From JASLDZ01 sp965199975 (GTDB lineage: Bacteria; Pseudomonadota; Alphaproteobacteria; Caulobacterales; Caulobacteraceae), in assembly GCA_965199975.1 (NCBI GenBank), contig OZ241340.1, forward strand, positions 2,108,001 through 2,172,000: DNA of 64,000 bases, read 5' to 3'. Positions 15,941 through 23,352 of the stretch are shown here, piece by piece (position 1 is the first letter of the stretch; the number at the start of each line of letters is the position of its first letter). The position numbers and the translations under genes are program-made. The notes under the pieces are model-generated. The model was not told where the DNA came from. It did not search any database and saw nothing but the letters and a program-made list of their open reading frames with translations.

Positions 15941-15957
15941 TGGCGGACGGGGTGGGA
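15941..15957 (+). repeat. Attachment-site repeat, tRNA end of the element
   Basis: The 17 bp identical to 4401-4417. They cover the encoded CCA, the discriminator base, the 3' acceptor strand and the first T-arm bases of tRNA-Ser, so integration leaves the tRNA whole. Confidence 0.9.
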
Positions 15958-16030
15958 TTCGAACCCACGGTGGGCTTTCACCCACGGCGGTTTTCAAGAC
16001 CGCTGCCTTAAACCACTCGGCCACCCGTCC
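15941..16030 (-). tRNA. tRNA-Ser (anticodon UGA)
   Basis: The complement folds as a 90-nt class II tRNA. The acceptor GGACGGG pairs with CCCGTCC. The D arm is GCCGAGTGGTTTAAGGC. The anticodon arm GCGGT-CTTGAAA-ACCGC gives anticodon TGA. A long variable arm (GTGGGTGAAAGCCCAC) is typical of serine tRNAs. The T arm is GTGGGTTCGAATCCCAC, with discriminator G and an encoded CCA. It is the integration target of the neighbouring element. Confidence 0.97.
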
Positions 16031-16110
16031 CTGGTCGCGGGGCGCAGTAGCAGGCCGCAGCCGTCGCCGCGAGCGGGAACGGCGCGGCGCGCGTCGGCGT
16101 ATGCTGGAGC

Positions 16111-18732
16111 GTGACCGACGCCCTCTCCACCTACCGCCGCAAGCGCGACTTCACCCGCACGGCGGAGCCTTCGGGCCAGACGTCGGCGGCCACCTCCGAG
16201 CGGCTGCGCTTCGTGATCCAGAAGCACGACGCCACGCGCCTGCACTATGACCTGCGGCTGGAGCACGAGGGCGTGTTCAAGAGCTGGGCGGTGACGCGCG
16301 GCCCCTCGCTTGACCCCGCCGACAAGCGGCTGGCGGTCGAGGTTGAGGACCACCCGCTCGACTACGGCGACTTCGAGGGCTCCATACCAGCTGGCGAATA
16401 CGGCGGCGGCACGGTGATGCTGTGGGATCGCGGCTACTGGGCGCCCGAGCCCGGAACGACGGTCGAGGAGGGGTTCGCGAAAGGCGACCTCAAGATCGTG
16501 TTGGAGGGCGAGAAGCTGCAAGGCGGATGGGTGTTGGTGCGAATGGCCCACGATCGCGCCGCCAAGCCCGGGCGCAAGGCCCGCACCAACTGGCTCCTCA
16601 TCAAGCACCGCGACGCGACGGCCGATCCGGGGGAGGGCGAGGCGCTCCTGCAGTCCGCGGATCGCTCGGTGGCCTCGGGCCGCGACCTGGCGCAGATCGC
16701 GGCGGGAGACGCGCCCGGCCCGACGCGTTTCATGACCGTCGAGGCGAAAGGCCGCGGCCGCGCGCCCGCCAAGCGCGTGTGGAACTCCAGACGCGGCGAC
16801 CCTGAAGCGTCTGCCGAAGCGGTCGCCGACGAGACGCCCACGCCCCGTCGCCGGCGCACTGCGAAAGCCGCCGAAGCCGCCGCCCTCCCCGGCTTCGTGG
16901 CGCCACAGCTGGCCGTCACGGTCGAGCGTCCGCCCTCAGGCGCGGGCTGGGTGCACGAGATCAAGTTCGACGGCTATCGGCTGCAGCTGCGCACGCAAGG
17001 CGGTCGCGCCAGCGTGAAGACGCGCTCAGGCCTCGACTGGTCGGACCGCTTCCCGCAGATCGTCGCCGCGGGCGCCGGCTTGCCGGACGGGCTGATCGAC
17101 GGCGAGGCGGTGGCGCTGGACTCCCACGGCGCGCCGGACTTCGCCGGCCTGCAGGCGGCGCTCTCCTCGGGCGAAACCGAAGGGCTCGTGTTCTTCGCCT
17201 TCGACGCCCTTTTCACCGGCGGCGAGGATCTGCGCCCCCTCCCCCTCTCCGAGCGCAAGGCGCGACTGGGGGCGGCGCTGGTGGGGGCGGGTCCGCGCCT
17301 GCGCTACGTCGAGCATTTCGAGAGCGGGGGCGATGCGGTGCTGAAGTCGGCCTGCTCGATGCAGCTGGAGGGCGTGGTCTCCAAGCGGCTCGACGCCCCC
17401 TACGTCTCCGGCCGCTCCGACGGCTGGCGCAAGAGCAAGTGCCGCGGCGGTCAGGAGGTGGTGGTGGTCGGCTGGACCGAGGGCGAGGGCAAGCCCTTCC
17501 GCTCGCTCCTGGCCGGCGTGCAGCGCGAGGGGCGGCTGGTCTACGTAGGCCGCATCGGCACGGGTTTCGGCGCCAAGGTGACCGCCGACCTCCTGCCGCG
17601 CCTGCGCAAGGTGGAGGCCAAGGCCGCGCCCTTCGCCAAGGCCGACACGCCCAAGGTCGGGCGCGAGGTGCGTTGGGTGAAGCCCGTGCTGGTCGCCGAG
17701 ATCGAGTCCGCCGGCTGGACAGGCGAAGGCGCGCTGCGCCAGGCCAGCTTTAAGGGCCTGCGCGAGGACAAGCCCGCGGCCGAGGTGGTGCGGGAGGGGC
17801 CCGCCGCCTCCGTGCTCGTGAAGACCGACGCCCGCTCCCCCGTGGTGATGGGGGTCACGATTTCGCACCCCGACAAGGCGCTCTGGCCGGCCGAAGGCGC
17901 GGCGCCGGCGATCACCAAGCTCGACCTCGCCCGCTATTACGAGGCTATGGCCGAGGCGCTGCTGCCCCACATTGCGGGGCGGCCCTGCTCGATCATCCGC
18001 CAGCCCGACGGCATCGGCGGCGAACGCTTCTTCCAGCGCCACGCCATGGCCGGCGCCTCGGCGCTGCTGACGCAGGTGGAGGTGCGTGGCGACAAGAAGC
18101 CCTACCTGCAGATCGACCGGCGCGAGGCGCTGGCGGCGGTGGCGCAGACGGCGGGCGTCGAGCTGCACCCCTGGAACTGCGCCCCCGACCGGCCAGACGT
18201 GGCCGGGCGGCTCGTCTTCGACCTCGATCCCGACCCGGAAGTGGGCTTCGAGGCGGTGATCGAGGCGGCCAAGGAGGTCAAGGCGCGGCTGGAGGCGCTG
18301 GGTCTCACGGCCTTCTGCAAGACCACCGGCGGCAAGGGCCTGCACGTGGTGACGCCGCTGGACGCCTCAGGGAAGGCTGCCGTTGCCTGGCCGGCCGCGA
18401 AAGCGTTCGCGCGCACGCTGTGCGAGCGCATGGCCGCCGACGCGCCCGACCGCTACCTCGTCAACATGTCCAAGGCCCAGCGGCGCGGGCGCATCTTCCT
18501 CGACTACCTGCGCAACGACCGGCTCTCCACCGCGGTGGCTCCCTACTCGCCGCGCGGGCGTCCGGGCGCCCCGGTGAGCTGGCCGGTGAGCTGGGTGCAG
18601 GTGAAGCGCGGGCTCGATCCCACGGCCTACTCAATGCGCACCGCCCCCGGCTTGATCAAGCGCAACCGCGCTTGGGCCGACTACGCCGCCGCAGCCCGAC
18701 CCCTGCCGCCCGCGATCGAGCGTTTGGGCTAG
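16111..18732 (+). CDS. ligD: Multifunctional DNA ligase D (end-joining)
   Basis: Protein of 873 aa, GTG start. There are three domains. The 3'-phosphoesterase is about residues 28-190 (FVIQKHDATRLHYDLRLE, HPLDYGDFEGSIPAGEYGGG). The ATP-dependent ligase is about 260-560, with catalytic Lys285 in EIKFDGYRL. The C-terminal primase/polymerase is about 590-870, with the DxD metal ligands Asp704/Asp706 in VFDLDPDPE. This is the PE-Lig-Pol order usual in alphaproteobacteria. LigD joins double-strand breaks with Ku. No ku gene lies in the window, so the partner must be elsewhere. The gene starts 80 bp from the divergent tRNA-Ser. Confidence 0.95.
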   Translation: MTDALSTYRRKRDFTRTAEPSGQTSAATSERLRFVIQKHDATRLHYDLRLEHEGVFKSWAVTRGPSLDPADKRLAVEVEDHPLDYGDFEGSIPAGEYGGGTVMLWDRGYWAPEPGTTVEEGFAKGDLKIVLEGEKLQGGWVLVRMAHDRAAKPGRKARTNWLLIKHRDATADPGEGEALLQSADRSVASGRDLAQIAAGDAPGPTRFMTVEAKGRGRAPAKRVWNSRRGDPEASAEAVADETPTPRRRRTAKAAEAAALPGFVAPQLAVTVERPPSGAGWVHEIKFDGYRLQLRTQGGRASVKTRSGLDWSDRFPQIVAAGAGLPDGLIDGEAVALDSHGAPDFAGLQAALSSGETEGLVFFAFDALFTGGEDLRPLPLSERKARLGAALVGAGPRLRYVEHFESGGDAVLKSACSMQLEGVVSKRLDAPYVSGRSDGWRKSKCRGGQEVVVVGWTEGEGKPFRSLLAGVQREGRLVYVGRIGTGFGAKVTADLLPRLRKVEAKAAPFAKADTPKVGREVRWVKPVLVAEIESAGWTGEGALRQASFKGLREDKPAAEVVREGPAASVLVKTDARSPVVMGVTISHPDKALWPAEGAAPAITKLDLARYYEAMAEALLPHIAGRPCSIIRQPDGIGGERFFQRHAMAGASALLTQVEVRGDKKPYLQIDRREALAAVAQTAGVELHPWNCAPDRPDVAGRLVFDLDPDPEVGFEAVIEAAKEVKARLEALGLTAFCKTTGGKGLHVVTPLDASGKAAVAWPAAKAFARTLCERMAADAPDRYLVNMSKAQRRGRIFLDYLRNDRLSTAVAPYSPRGRPGAPVSWPVSWVQVKRGLDPTAYSMRTAPGLIKRNRAWADYAAAARPLPPAIERLG

Positions 18733-18967
18733 GTTCGGCACTCAGGTGACGACCGCCACAACGCGATCCGCGCACATCTATCAGCTGATCGCCGGTTGAC
18801 GGATCGGCGCAGGTCAATGCTTGCGCATCCGTAGGTGGGATGCGGCTCCTGAGCCGGCCACGCTTTAGGAACGAACGCATCCGGCGGTCATTTTCCAATG
18901 CGACGTAGCTGACGCGATGTTCACGAGGCAGCGCGACCACCATATGCTGGCGTCGAAGGAGACGATC

Positions 18968-19096
18968 ATGAGAATTGTTGCGCTCGCGATCTTCAGCGTA
19001 CTGGTCACAGCTCCGCTTGGCGGATGCGTGACCAAAGCCGCCGCCGCAGCGGTGGAAGCGCCGGGCCGGGTCGCCGGCGGATTGTTAGGCGGCTAG
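18968..19096 (+). CDS. Very small lipoprotein
   Basis: Protein of 42 aa: MRIVALAIFSVLVTAPLGGC is a signal peptide ending in a lipobox (LGGC, lipid-modified Cys20). A short Ala/Gly-rich mature part follows (VTKAAAAAVEAPGRVAGG). AAGGAG lies 8 nt before the ATG. Tiny lipoproteins of this style are common in Caulobacterales; the function is unknown. The 235 bp before it show nothing I can name. Confidence 0.65.
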   Translation: MRIVALAIFSVLVTAPLGGCVTKAAAAAVEAPGRVAGGLLGG

Positions 19097-19130
19097 GTCG
19101 GAAACGCCGCCTTTCTGCGCGGCAACCGAT

Positions 19131-19841
19131 CTAGGCGATCACTCCCGCACGTACATGCGGTTGCAGGCGACCTTCGTGCAGGGCGAACACCCGGTCCATG
19201 AAGCCGGCGAGCTGCAGGTTGTGCGTGGCGATCAGGGCGCCGACCTTCTCGAGTCGCGCCATGTCGAACAGGCTCTGGAACACCGCGCCCGAGGTGGTGG
19301 GGTCTAGATTGCCGGTGGGCTCGTCGGCCAGGATCAGCCGGGGCCGATTGGCCATGGCGCGGGCGATAGCCACGCGCTGCTGCTCGCCGCCGGAAAGCTG
19401 GGGCGGCGCATGCGTAAGTCGATCGCCCAGGCCCAGGCGGGTGAGGAGTTCGGCGGCGCGCTCGCGGGCGGCCGAGGCGCCGCGGCCCGCGATACGCAGG
19501 GGCAGCGCCACGTTGTCCACCGCCGAGAGTTCGGGGAGCAGGTGGTGAAACTGATAGACGAAACCGATTTCGGCCAAACGGATGCGGGTTCGGCCGTGCT
19601 CCGCCATATCCGAGGCGTCGCGCCCGTTGATGGCTACACGCCCGGTGGTGGGCCGCTCCAGAAGGCCGGCGGCGTGCAGGAGGCTCGACTTGCCCGAGCC
19701 CGAAGGGCCGATCAGCCCCACGATCTCACCCGGGGCCACGTCGAGATCGACGGCGTGCAGCACCGTCAGCGGCTGGGCCAAGCCCTCGGTGTAGGTGCGC
19801 CCGACGCCGCGCAGGGAGAGTACGGGAGCGCCGTCATTCAT
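19131..19841 (-). CDS. lolD: Lipoprotein-releasing system ATP-binding protein LolD
   Basis: ABC ATPase of 236 aa. It has Walker A GPSGSGKSSL, signature LSGGEQQRVAIARA, Walker B LILADEPTGNLDP and an H-loop in LIATHNLQLA. The family (LolD/MacB/FtsE type) is clear from length and from the permease upstream. With LolC/E it extracts lipoproteins from the inner membrane and hands them to LolA. It overlaps the permease gene by 8 nt and is the last gene of the proS-lolC-lolD operon. Confidence 0.93.
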   Translation of the reverse strand: MNDGAPVLSLRGVGRTYTEGLAQPLTVLHAVDLDVAPGEIVGLIGPSGSGKSSLLHAAGLLERPTTGRVAINGRDASDMAEHGRTRIRLAEIGFVYQFHHLLPELSAVDNVALPLRIAGRGASAARERAAELLTRLGLGDRLTHAPPQLSGGEQQRVAIARAMANRPRLILADEPTGNLDPTTSGAVFQSLFDMARLEKVGALIATHNLQLAGFMDRVFALHEGRLQPHVRAGVIA

Positions 19842-21171
19842 AGCGCAGCGCCTCCACCGGATCGAGGCGGCTGCCCCACCAGGCCGGCGGCAGGGTGGCG
19901 ATGAAGCTCATGAACAGCGCGAAGCCCATGATCCAGCTCACCTCGGTCCAGTCGATGCGGGCCGGGATGCGCGAGAGGTAGTAGGTGTCGGCGCTCCACA
20001 CGTGGATGCCGATCAGCTCAAGCCCCGCCTGGATCTGGTCGATGAAGGTGGCGAAGAGGGCACCCAGGGCCAAGCCCGCCACAGCGCCCGACACGCCGAT
20101 CGCAGCGCCGGCCATGAAGAACACGCGCAGCACCGCCCCGCGACCGGCGCCCATGGTGCGCAGGATGGCGATGTCGCGCGTCTTGTTCTTCACCAGCATG
20201 ATCAGGCCGCTGATGATGTTGAGCACGGTGATGGCCACGACCATCATCAGGATCAGGCGCATGACGTTGCGCTCGGTCTGCAGCGCGCTCCAGAACGAGC
20301 GGGAGCGGTCGCGCCAGTCGTTGACCACGCTGTCCGCCCCCGCCGCGTGGCGGATGGCGGGGAGGTAGCGCTCCATGTGGTCGGGGTCCTTCACCTTGAT
20401 CTCGATGAAGTCGACGCCCTCGCCGCGGCCGAAGAACAGCTGCGCCTGCGCCAGCGGCATGTAGATGTAGCCGCTGTCGAAGTTGGAGGCGCCGACCGAG
20501 AAGACGCCCCCCGCCTGGTAGCTCTTCTCCCGCGGGGTGGACGAGCCCAACACGGTCGCGTCGCCGTCGGGCGAGATCAGGTCGACCGGATCGCCCGCGT
20601 GCACGCCCAGGGTTTCGGCCAGGCCCGAGCCCACCAGGATGCGGTCGCCCCCGTACTCGCCCTCACCGAAGCCCGTGAGGCCGCCCTCCTTCATGCCCTT
20701 CACCACCAGCGACTGCGGGCCGAGGTCGGCGGGCTCGACGCCGCGCACGATGGCGCCCGAACGCGAGGCCGGGCCGGTGGCCAGGGTCTGCGCCTCGATC
20801 ACGGGGGTGGCGCTGACCACGCCCGGCACGGCGCGCAGCCGCGCCAGCAGCGCGTCGCGCGAGGCGGGCTGCTGGATGGCCGGGCCCTGCACGAAGGCGT
20901 GGCCGGAAAAGCCCAGGATGCGGTTGAGGAGGTCGGTGCGGAAGCCGTTCATCACCGACATGACGATGATCAGCACCGCCACCGACAGCATGATGCCGAC
21001 GAAGGCGATCCAGCTGATCACGGTGACGCCGCCGTTCTTGCGGGTGGTGCGCAGATAGCGGCCGGCGAGGTCGCGCTCCCAGGCCGAGAAGGGCGCGGCC
21101 GCCCCCTCCCCGCCCCTTGCGGTGGCGCGCGTGCGCGAGGGGGCGGCGGTGACCGGCGCGACCACGGTCAT
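19834..21171 (-). CDS. lolC: Lipoprotein-releasing system permease (LolC/LolE type)
   Basis: Protein of 445 aa. It has the MacB/FtsX layout: N-terminal helix (GGVTVISWIAFVGIMLSVAVL), a large periplasmic domain (about 70-300) and three C-terminal helices, with the FtsX core near VMRLILMMVVAITVLNIISG. Alphaproteobacteria usually have a single LolC/E-type permease, thought to work as a homodimer; the symbol lolC is by family. Its ATG overlaps the proS stop (ATGA), which couples their translation. Confidence 0.92.
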   Translation of the reverse strand: MTVVAPVTAAPSRTRATARGGEGAAAPFSAWERDLAGRYLRTTRKNGGVTVISWIAFVGIMLSVAVLIIVMSVMNGFRTDLLNRILGFSGHAFVQGPAIQQPASRDALLARLRAVPGVVSATPVIEAQTLATGPASRSGAIVRGVEPADLGPQSLVVKGMKEGGLTGFGEGEYGGDRILVGSGLAETLGVHAGDPVDLISPDGDATVLGSSTPREKSYQAGGVFSVGASNFDSGYIYMPLAQAQLFFGRGEGVDFIEIKVKDPDHMERYLPAIRHAAGADSVVNDWRDRSRSFWSALQTERNVMRLILMMVVAITVLNIISGLIMLVKNKTRDIAILRTMGAGRGAVLRVFFMAGAAIGVSGAVAGLALGALFATFIDQIQAGLELIGIHVWSADTYYLSRIPARIDWTEVSWIMGFALFMSFIATLPPAWWGSRLDPVEALRYE

Positions 21172-22523
21172 AGGCTGCGCGTCGCCGAAGCGGTGGCCAG
21201 CGCGGCGTTGAGCGGCAGGCTGCGCATCTCGCCGGTGTCGCGGCGCTTCAGCTCCACCTCGCCGGCGGCGAGGCTCTTGGGGCCGATGGTCAGTCGCCAG
21301 GGGGCGCCGATCAGGTCGGCGGTGGCGAACTTGCCTCCGGGGCGCTCGCCCGTGTCGTCGTAGAGCACCTCCACGCCTGAGGCGGTGAGCCGGCGATAGG
21401 CCTCCTCGCAGGCCGCGTCGCAGGCGACGTCACCGACCCGCAGGTTGAGCAGCGCAACATGGAAGGGCGCCACGCTGTCGGGCCAGATCATGCCGGCCTC
21501 GTCGTGGCGGGCCTCGATGATGGCGCCCAGCAGGCGCGAGACGCCCACACCATAGCTGCCCATGTGCACCGGCCGCTCCACCCCGTCAGGCCCGGCGACC
21601 ACGGCCTTCATGGGCGCCGAATACTTCTCGCCGAAATAAAACACCTGTCCCACCTCGATGCCGCGCGTCTCGATGCGGTCGGTCTGCGCCACCTCGCCTT
21701 CGTAGCGCGCGGCGTCGTGCACGTCCTCGGTGGCGGCGTAGAGGCGCGTCCACTCGTCGACGATGGCGGTGAGGTCGCCGTCGTAGTCCACGTCAGCCGA
21801 CGGGATCGGCAGGTCGAGCACCCGCTTGTCGCAATAGACGGTGCTCTCGCCCGTCTGCGCCAGCACGATGAACTCGTGGGAGAGGTCGCCGCCGATCGGC
21901 CCCGTCTCGGCGCGCATCGGGATGGCGGTCAGGCCCATACGGGCGAAGATGCGCAGGTAGCTCACGAACATGCGGTTGTAGGCTTTGCGCGCGCCCGCCT
22001 CGTCCATGTCGAAGCTGTAGGCGTCCTTCATCAGGAACTCGCGGCCGCGCATCACGCCGAAGCGGGGGCGCTGCTCGTCGCGGAACTTCCACTGGATGTG
22101 GTAGAGGCTCTTGGGCAGGTCCTTGTAGCTCTTCACGCTGGCGCGGAAGATTTCGGTGACCATCTCCTCGTTGGTGGGGCCGTAGAGCAGCTCGCGCTCG
22201 TGCCTGTCGGTGATGCGCAGCATCTCGGGGCCGTAGGCGTCGTAGCGGCCGCTCTCGCGCCACAGGTCGGCCAGCTGCAGGGTGGGCATGAGGAGTTCGA
22301 CGGACCCGGCGCGGTCCATCTCCTCGCGCACGATGCGTTCGACCTTGCGCAGCACCCGCAGGCCCAGCGGCAGCCAGGCGTAGATGCCCGCCGCCTCCTG
22401 GCGGATCATGCCGGCGCGCAGCATCAGCCGGTGCGAGGCGATCTGCGCCTCGGACGGGGTCTCCTTGAGCACGGGAAGGAAATAGCGCGACAGGCGCACG
22501 GATTCTCCGGGGCGGGCGGTCAT
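21168..22523 (-). CDS. proS: Proline-tRNA ligase (short alphaproteobacterial type)
   Basis: Class II aminoacyl-tRNA synthetase of 451 aa. It starts RLSRYFLPVLKETPSEAQI with HRLMLRAGMIRQEAAGIY, the prokaryote-type ProS signature. Motif 2 lies at YHIQWKFRDEQRPRFGVMRG, motif 3 at GSYGVGVSRLL. The C-terminal anticodon-binding domain is about residues 355-450. There is no inserted editing domain, which explains the short length. It heads an operon with the Lol genes, as in many alphaproteobacteria. Confidence 0.96.
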   Translation of the reverse strand: MTARPGESVRLSRYFLPVLKETPSEAQIASHRLMLRAGMIRQEAAGIYAWLPLGLRVLRKVERIVREEMDRAGSVELLMPTLQLADLWRESGRYDAYGPEMLRITDRHERELLYGPTNEEMVTEIFRASVKSYKDLPKSLYHIQWKFRDEQRPRFGVMRGREFLMKDAYSFDMDEAGARKAYNRMFVSYLRIFARMGLTAIPMRAETGPIGGDLSHEFIVLAQTGESTVYCDKRVLDLPIPSADVDYDGDLTAIVDEWTRLYAATEDVHDAARYEGEVAQTDRIETRGIEVGQVFYFGEKYSAPMKAVVAGPDGVERPVHMGSYGVGVSRLLGAIIEARHDEAGMIWPDSVAPFHVALLNLRVGDVACDAACEEAYRRLTASGVEVLYDDTGERPGGKFATADLIGAPWRLTIGPKSLAAGEVELKRRDTGEMRSLPLNAALATASATRSL

Positions 22524-22565
22524 GGCGGGGTGTCTAGCGGGGCTGCGGCCGCGTGGCGAGCGCGC

Positions 22566-22817
22566 TCAGGCGCGCGGCGCCAGCATGGGGCCGAACAGGT
22601 GCAGCGCCACGACCAGCACGACCCACACGACCGCCGCCACCCAGGTCGTGGTGATGAACTTGCGCTTGAGGTTGGGATTGACCGGCGAGCCCGGGTCTCC
22701 GCCGCCCGGCACCTCGATCCCGGCCTGGTGGTGGCTCTGCACGCCCAGCGGCAGGATGGCGAAGAGGGTGATCCACCAGACGACGAAGTAGGTGGAGAGG
22801 GCGAAGACCGGATCCAT
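22566..22817 (-). CDS. DUF1467 family small membrane protein
   Basis: Protein of 83 aa from ATG 22817. There are two transmembrane helices: ALSTYFVVWWITLFAILPLGV near the N-terminus and TTTWVAAVVWVVLVVALHLF near the C-terminus. Between them, GVQSHHQAGIEVPGGGDPG-SPVNPNLKRKF is typical of the alphaproteobacterial DUF1467 family. Function unknown. It lies directly upstream of proS on the same strand, the usual neighbourhood. Confidence 0.85.
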   Translation of the reverse strand: MDPVFALSTYFVVWWITLFAILPLGVQSHHQAGIEVPGGGDPGSPVNPNLKRKFITTTWVAAVVWVVLVVALHLFGPMLAPRA

Positions 22818-22976
22818 GGCGGGCGATGTATAGCGCAGGATAGCGGCGAAGATGCGCTTCGCGCTCGCGACGCGAGGGATGCCGCCGTGCTCGGTCGCGT
22901 CAAGACACGCTGCGCCTGCGGCTGCGCTCTTCGGGTCGGTGGACCCGCCCTGCGCGCGACGGCCTCCTGAGGAGGT

Positions 22977-23036
22977 CGGGACGCGGGGCGTCCTGGAGAT
23001 TCTCGACACGCCTGCGGCGCGTCGAACACTGGGCTG
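22977..23036 (-). repeat. Dispersed intergenic repeat, copy A (inverted)
   Basis: Read on the minus strand: CAGTGTTCGACGCGCCGCAGGC, then TGTCGAGA, CCAGGACG and GCGTCCCG. These match the order of blocks in copies B (23161-23226) and C (50341-50402). Confidence 0.6.
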
Positions 23037-23160
23037 CATGTCTGCCGCAGCGCGCTGAGAGGGCGGTGCTCAACAGGCGAGCCGGTGGAGTGACCGCCCG
23101 GCGGATGCAGATCGCCGAGCTTTCAGCATGGACGCAGGCGGCCGTGCCCACCCCCGCAGT

Positions 23161-23226
23161 CACCTGCTCAGTGTTCGACGCGGCTGCAGGCCAAGTCGAA
23201 AAACCACCAGGACACTCAGCGACCCG
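23161..23226 (+). repeat. Dispersed intergenic repeat, copy B
   Basis: Blocks CTGCTCAGTGTTCGACG, GCAGGCCAAGTCGAAA, CCAGGACACTCAGCGACCCG. Copy C at 50341-50402 matches at about 80 % of positions by eye. Confidence 0.65.
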
Positions 23227-23352
23227 AAACCGCTGGCCGGCCGCCGAGGGCGAGGTGTTTCAAGGCCTAAGAGCGAAGCGTGCCTTGACGCGACCCGTCA
23301 TCGGTGGCGCTCAGCGATCCGATCACACGCCGGAGACGCCGCCGCCCTCCGC

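Larger units (their letters stand above)
4401..15957. mobile_element. Integrated element (phage-satellite-like) at the 3' end of tRNA-Ser(UGA)
   Basis: An 11.5-kb segment bounded by identical 17-bp direct repeats. The right copy is the 3' end (CCA, acceptor stem, part of the T arm) of an intact tRNA-Ser gene. The integrase gene ends 79 bp from that tRNA, as usual for tRNA-targeting islands. Inside are an AlpA-like regulator, a RepA/AAA replicative ATPase, an HTH protein, a tape measure protein and several small unknown genes. Terminase, portal, capsid and lysis genes are not seen. Parts of it (4.5-5.9 and 7.0-7.4 kb) are clearly AT-richer than the chromosome. I read it as a phage satellite or a strongly reduced prophage; mobility is inferred. 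Confidence 0.9.
22818..23352. other. Intergenic region with an inverted pair of dispersed repeats
   Basis: No credible gene in 535 bp. Short open frames on both strands have no ribosome-binding site and lie across the repeats. The region holds two copies of a dispersed repeat in opposite orientation. Each arm ends outward in a TTGACGCGACC motif (22889-22899 as complement, and 23286-23296). Confidence 0.6.

Noticed and set aside
21459..22970. A 503-aa plus-strand frame opposite proS
   Set aside because: His/Ala/Arg/Gln-rich antisense frame; proS is unmistakable on the other strand.
22852..23058. Small open frames in the 22.8-23.35 kb region
   Set aside because: They run across the repeat units, which keep frames open by chance; no ribosome-binding site.
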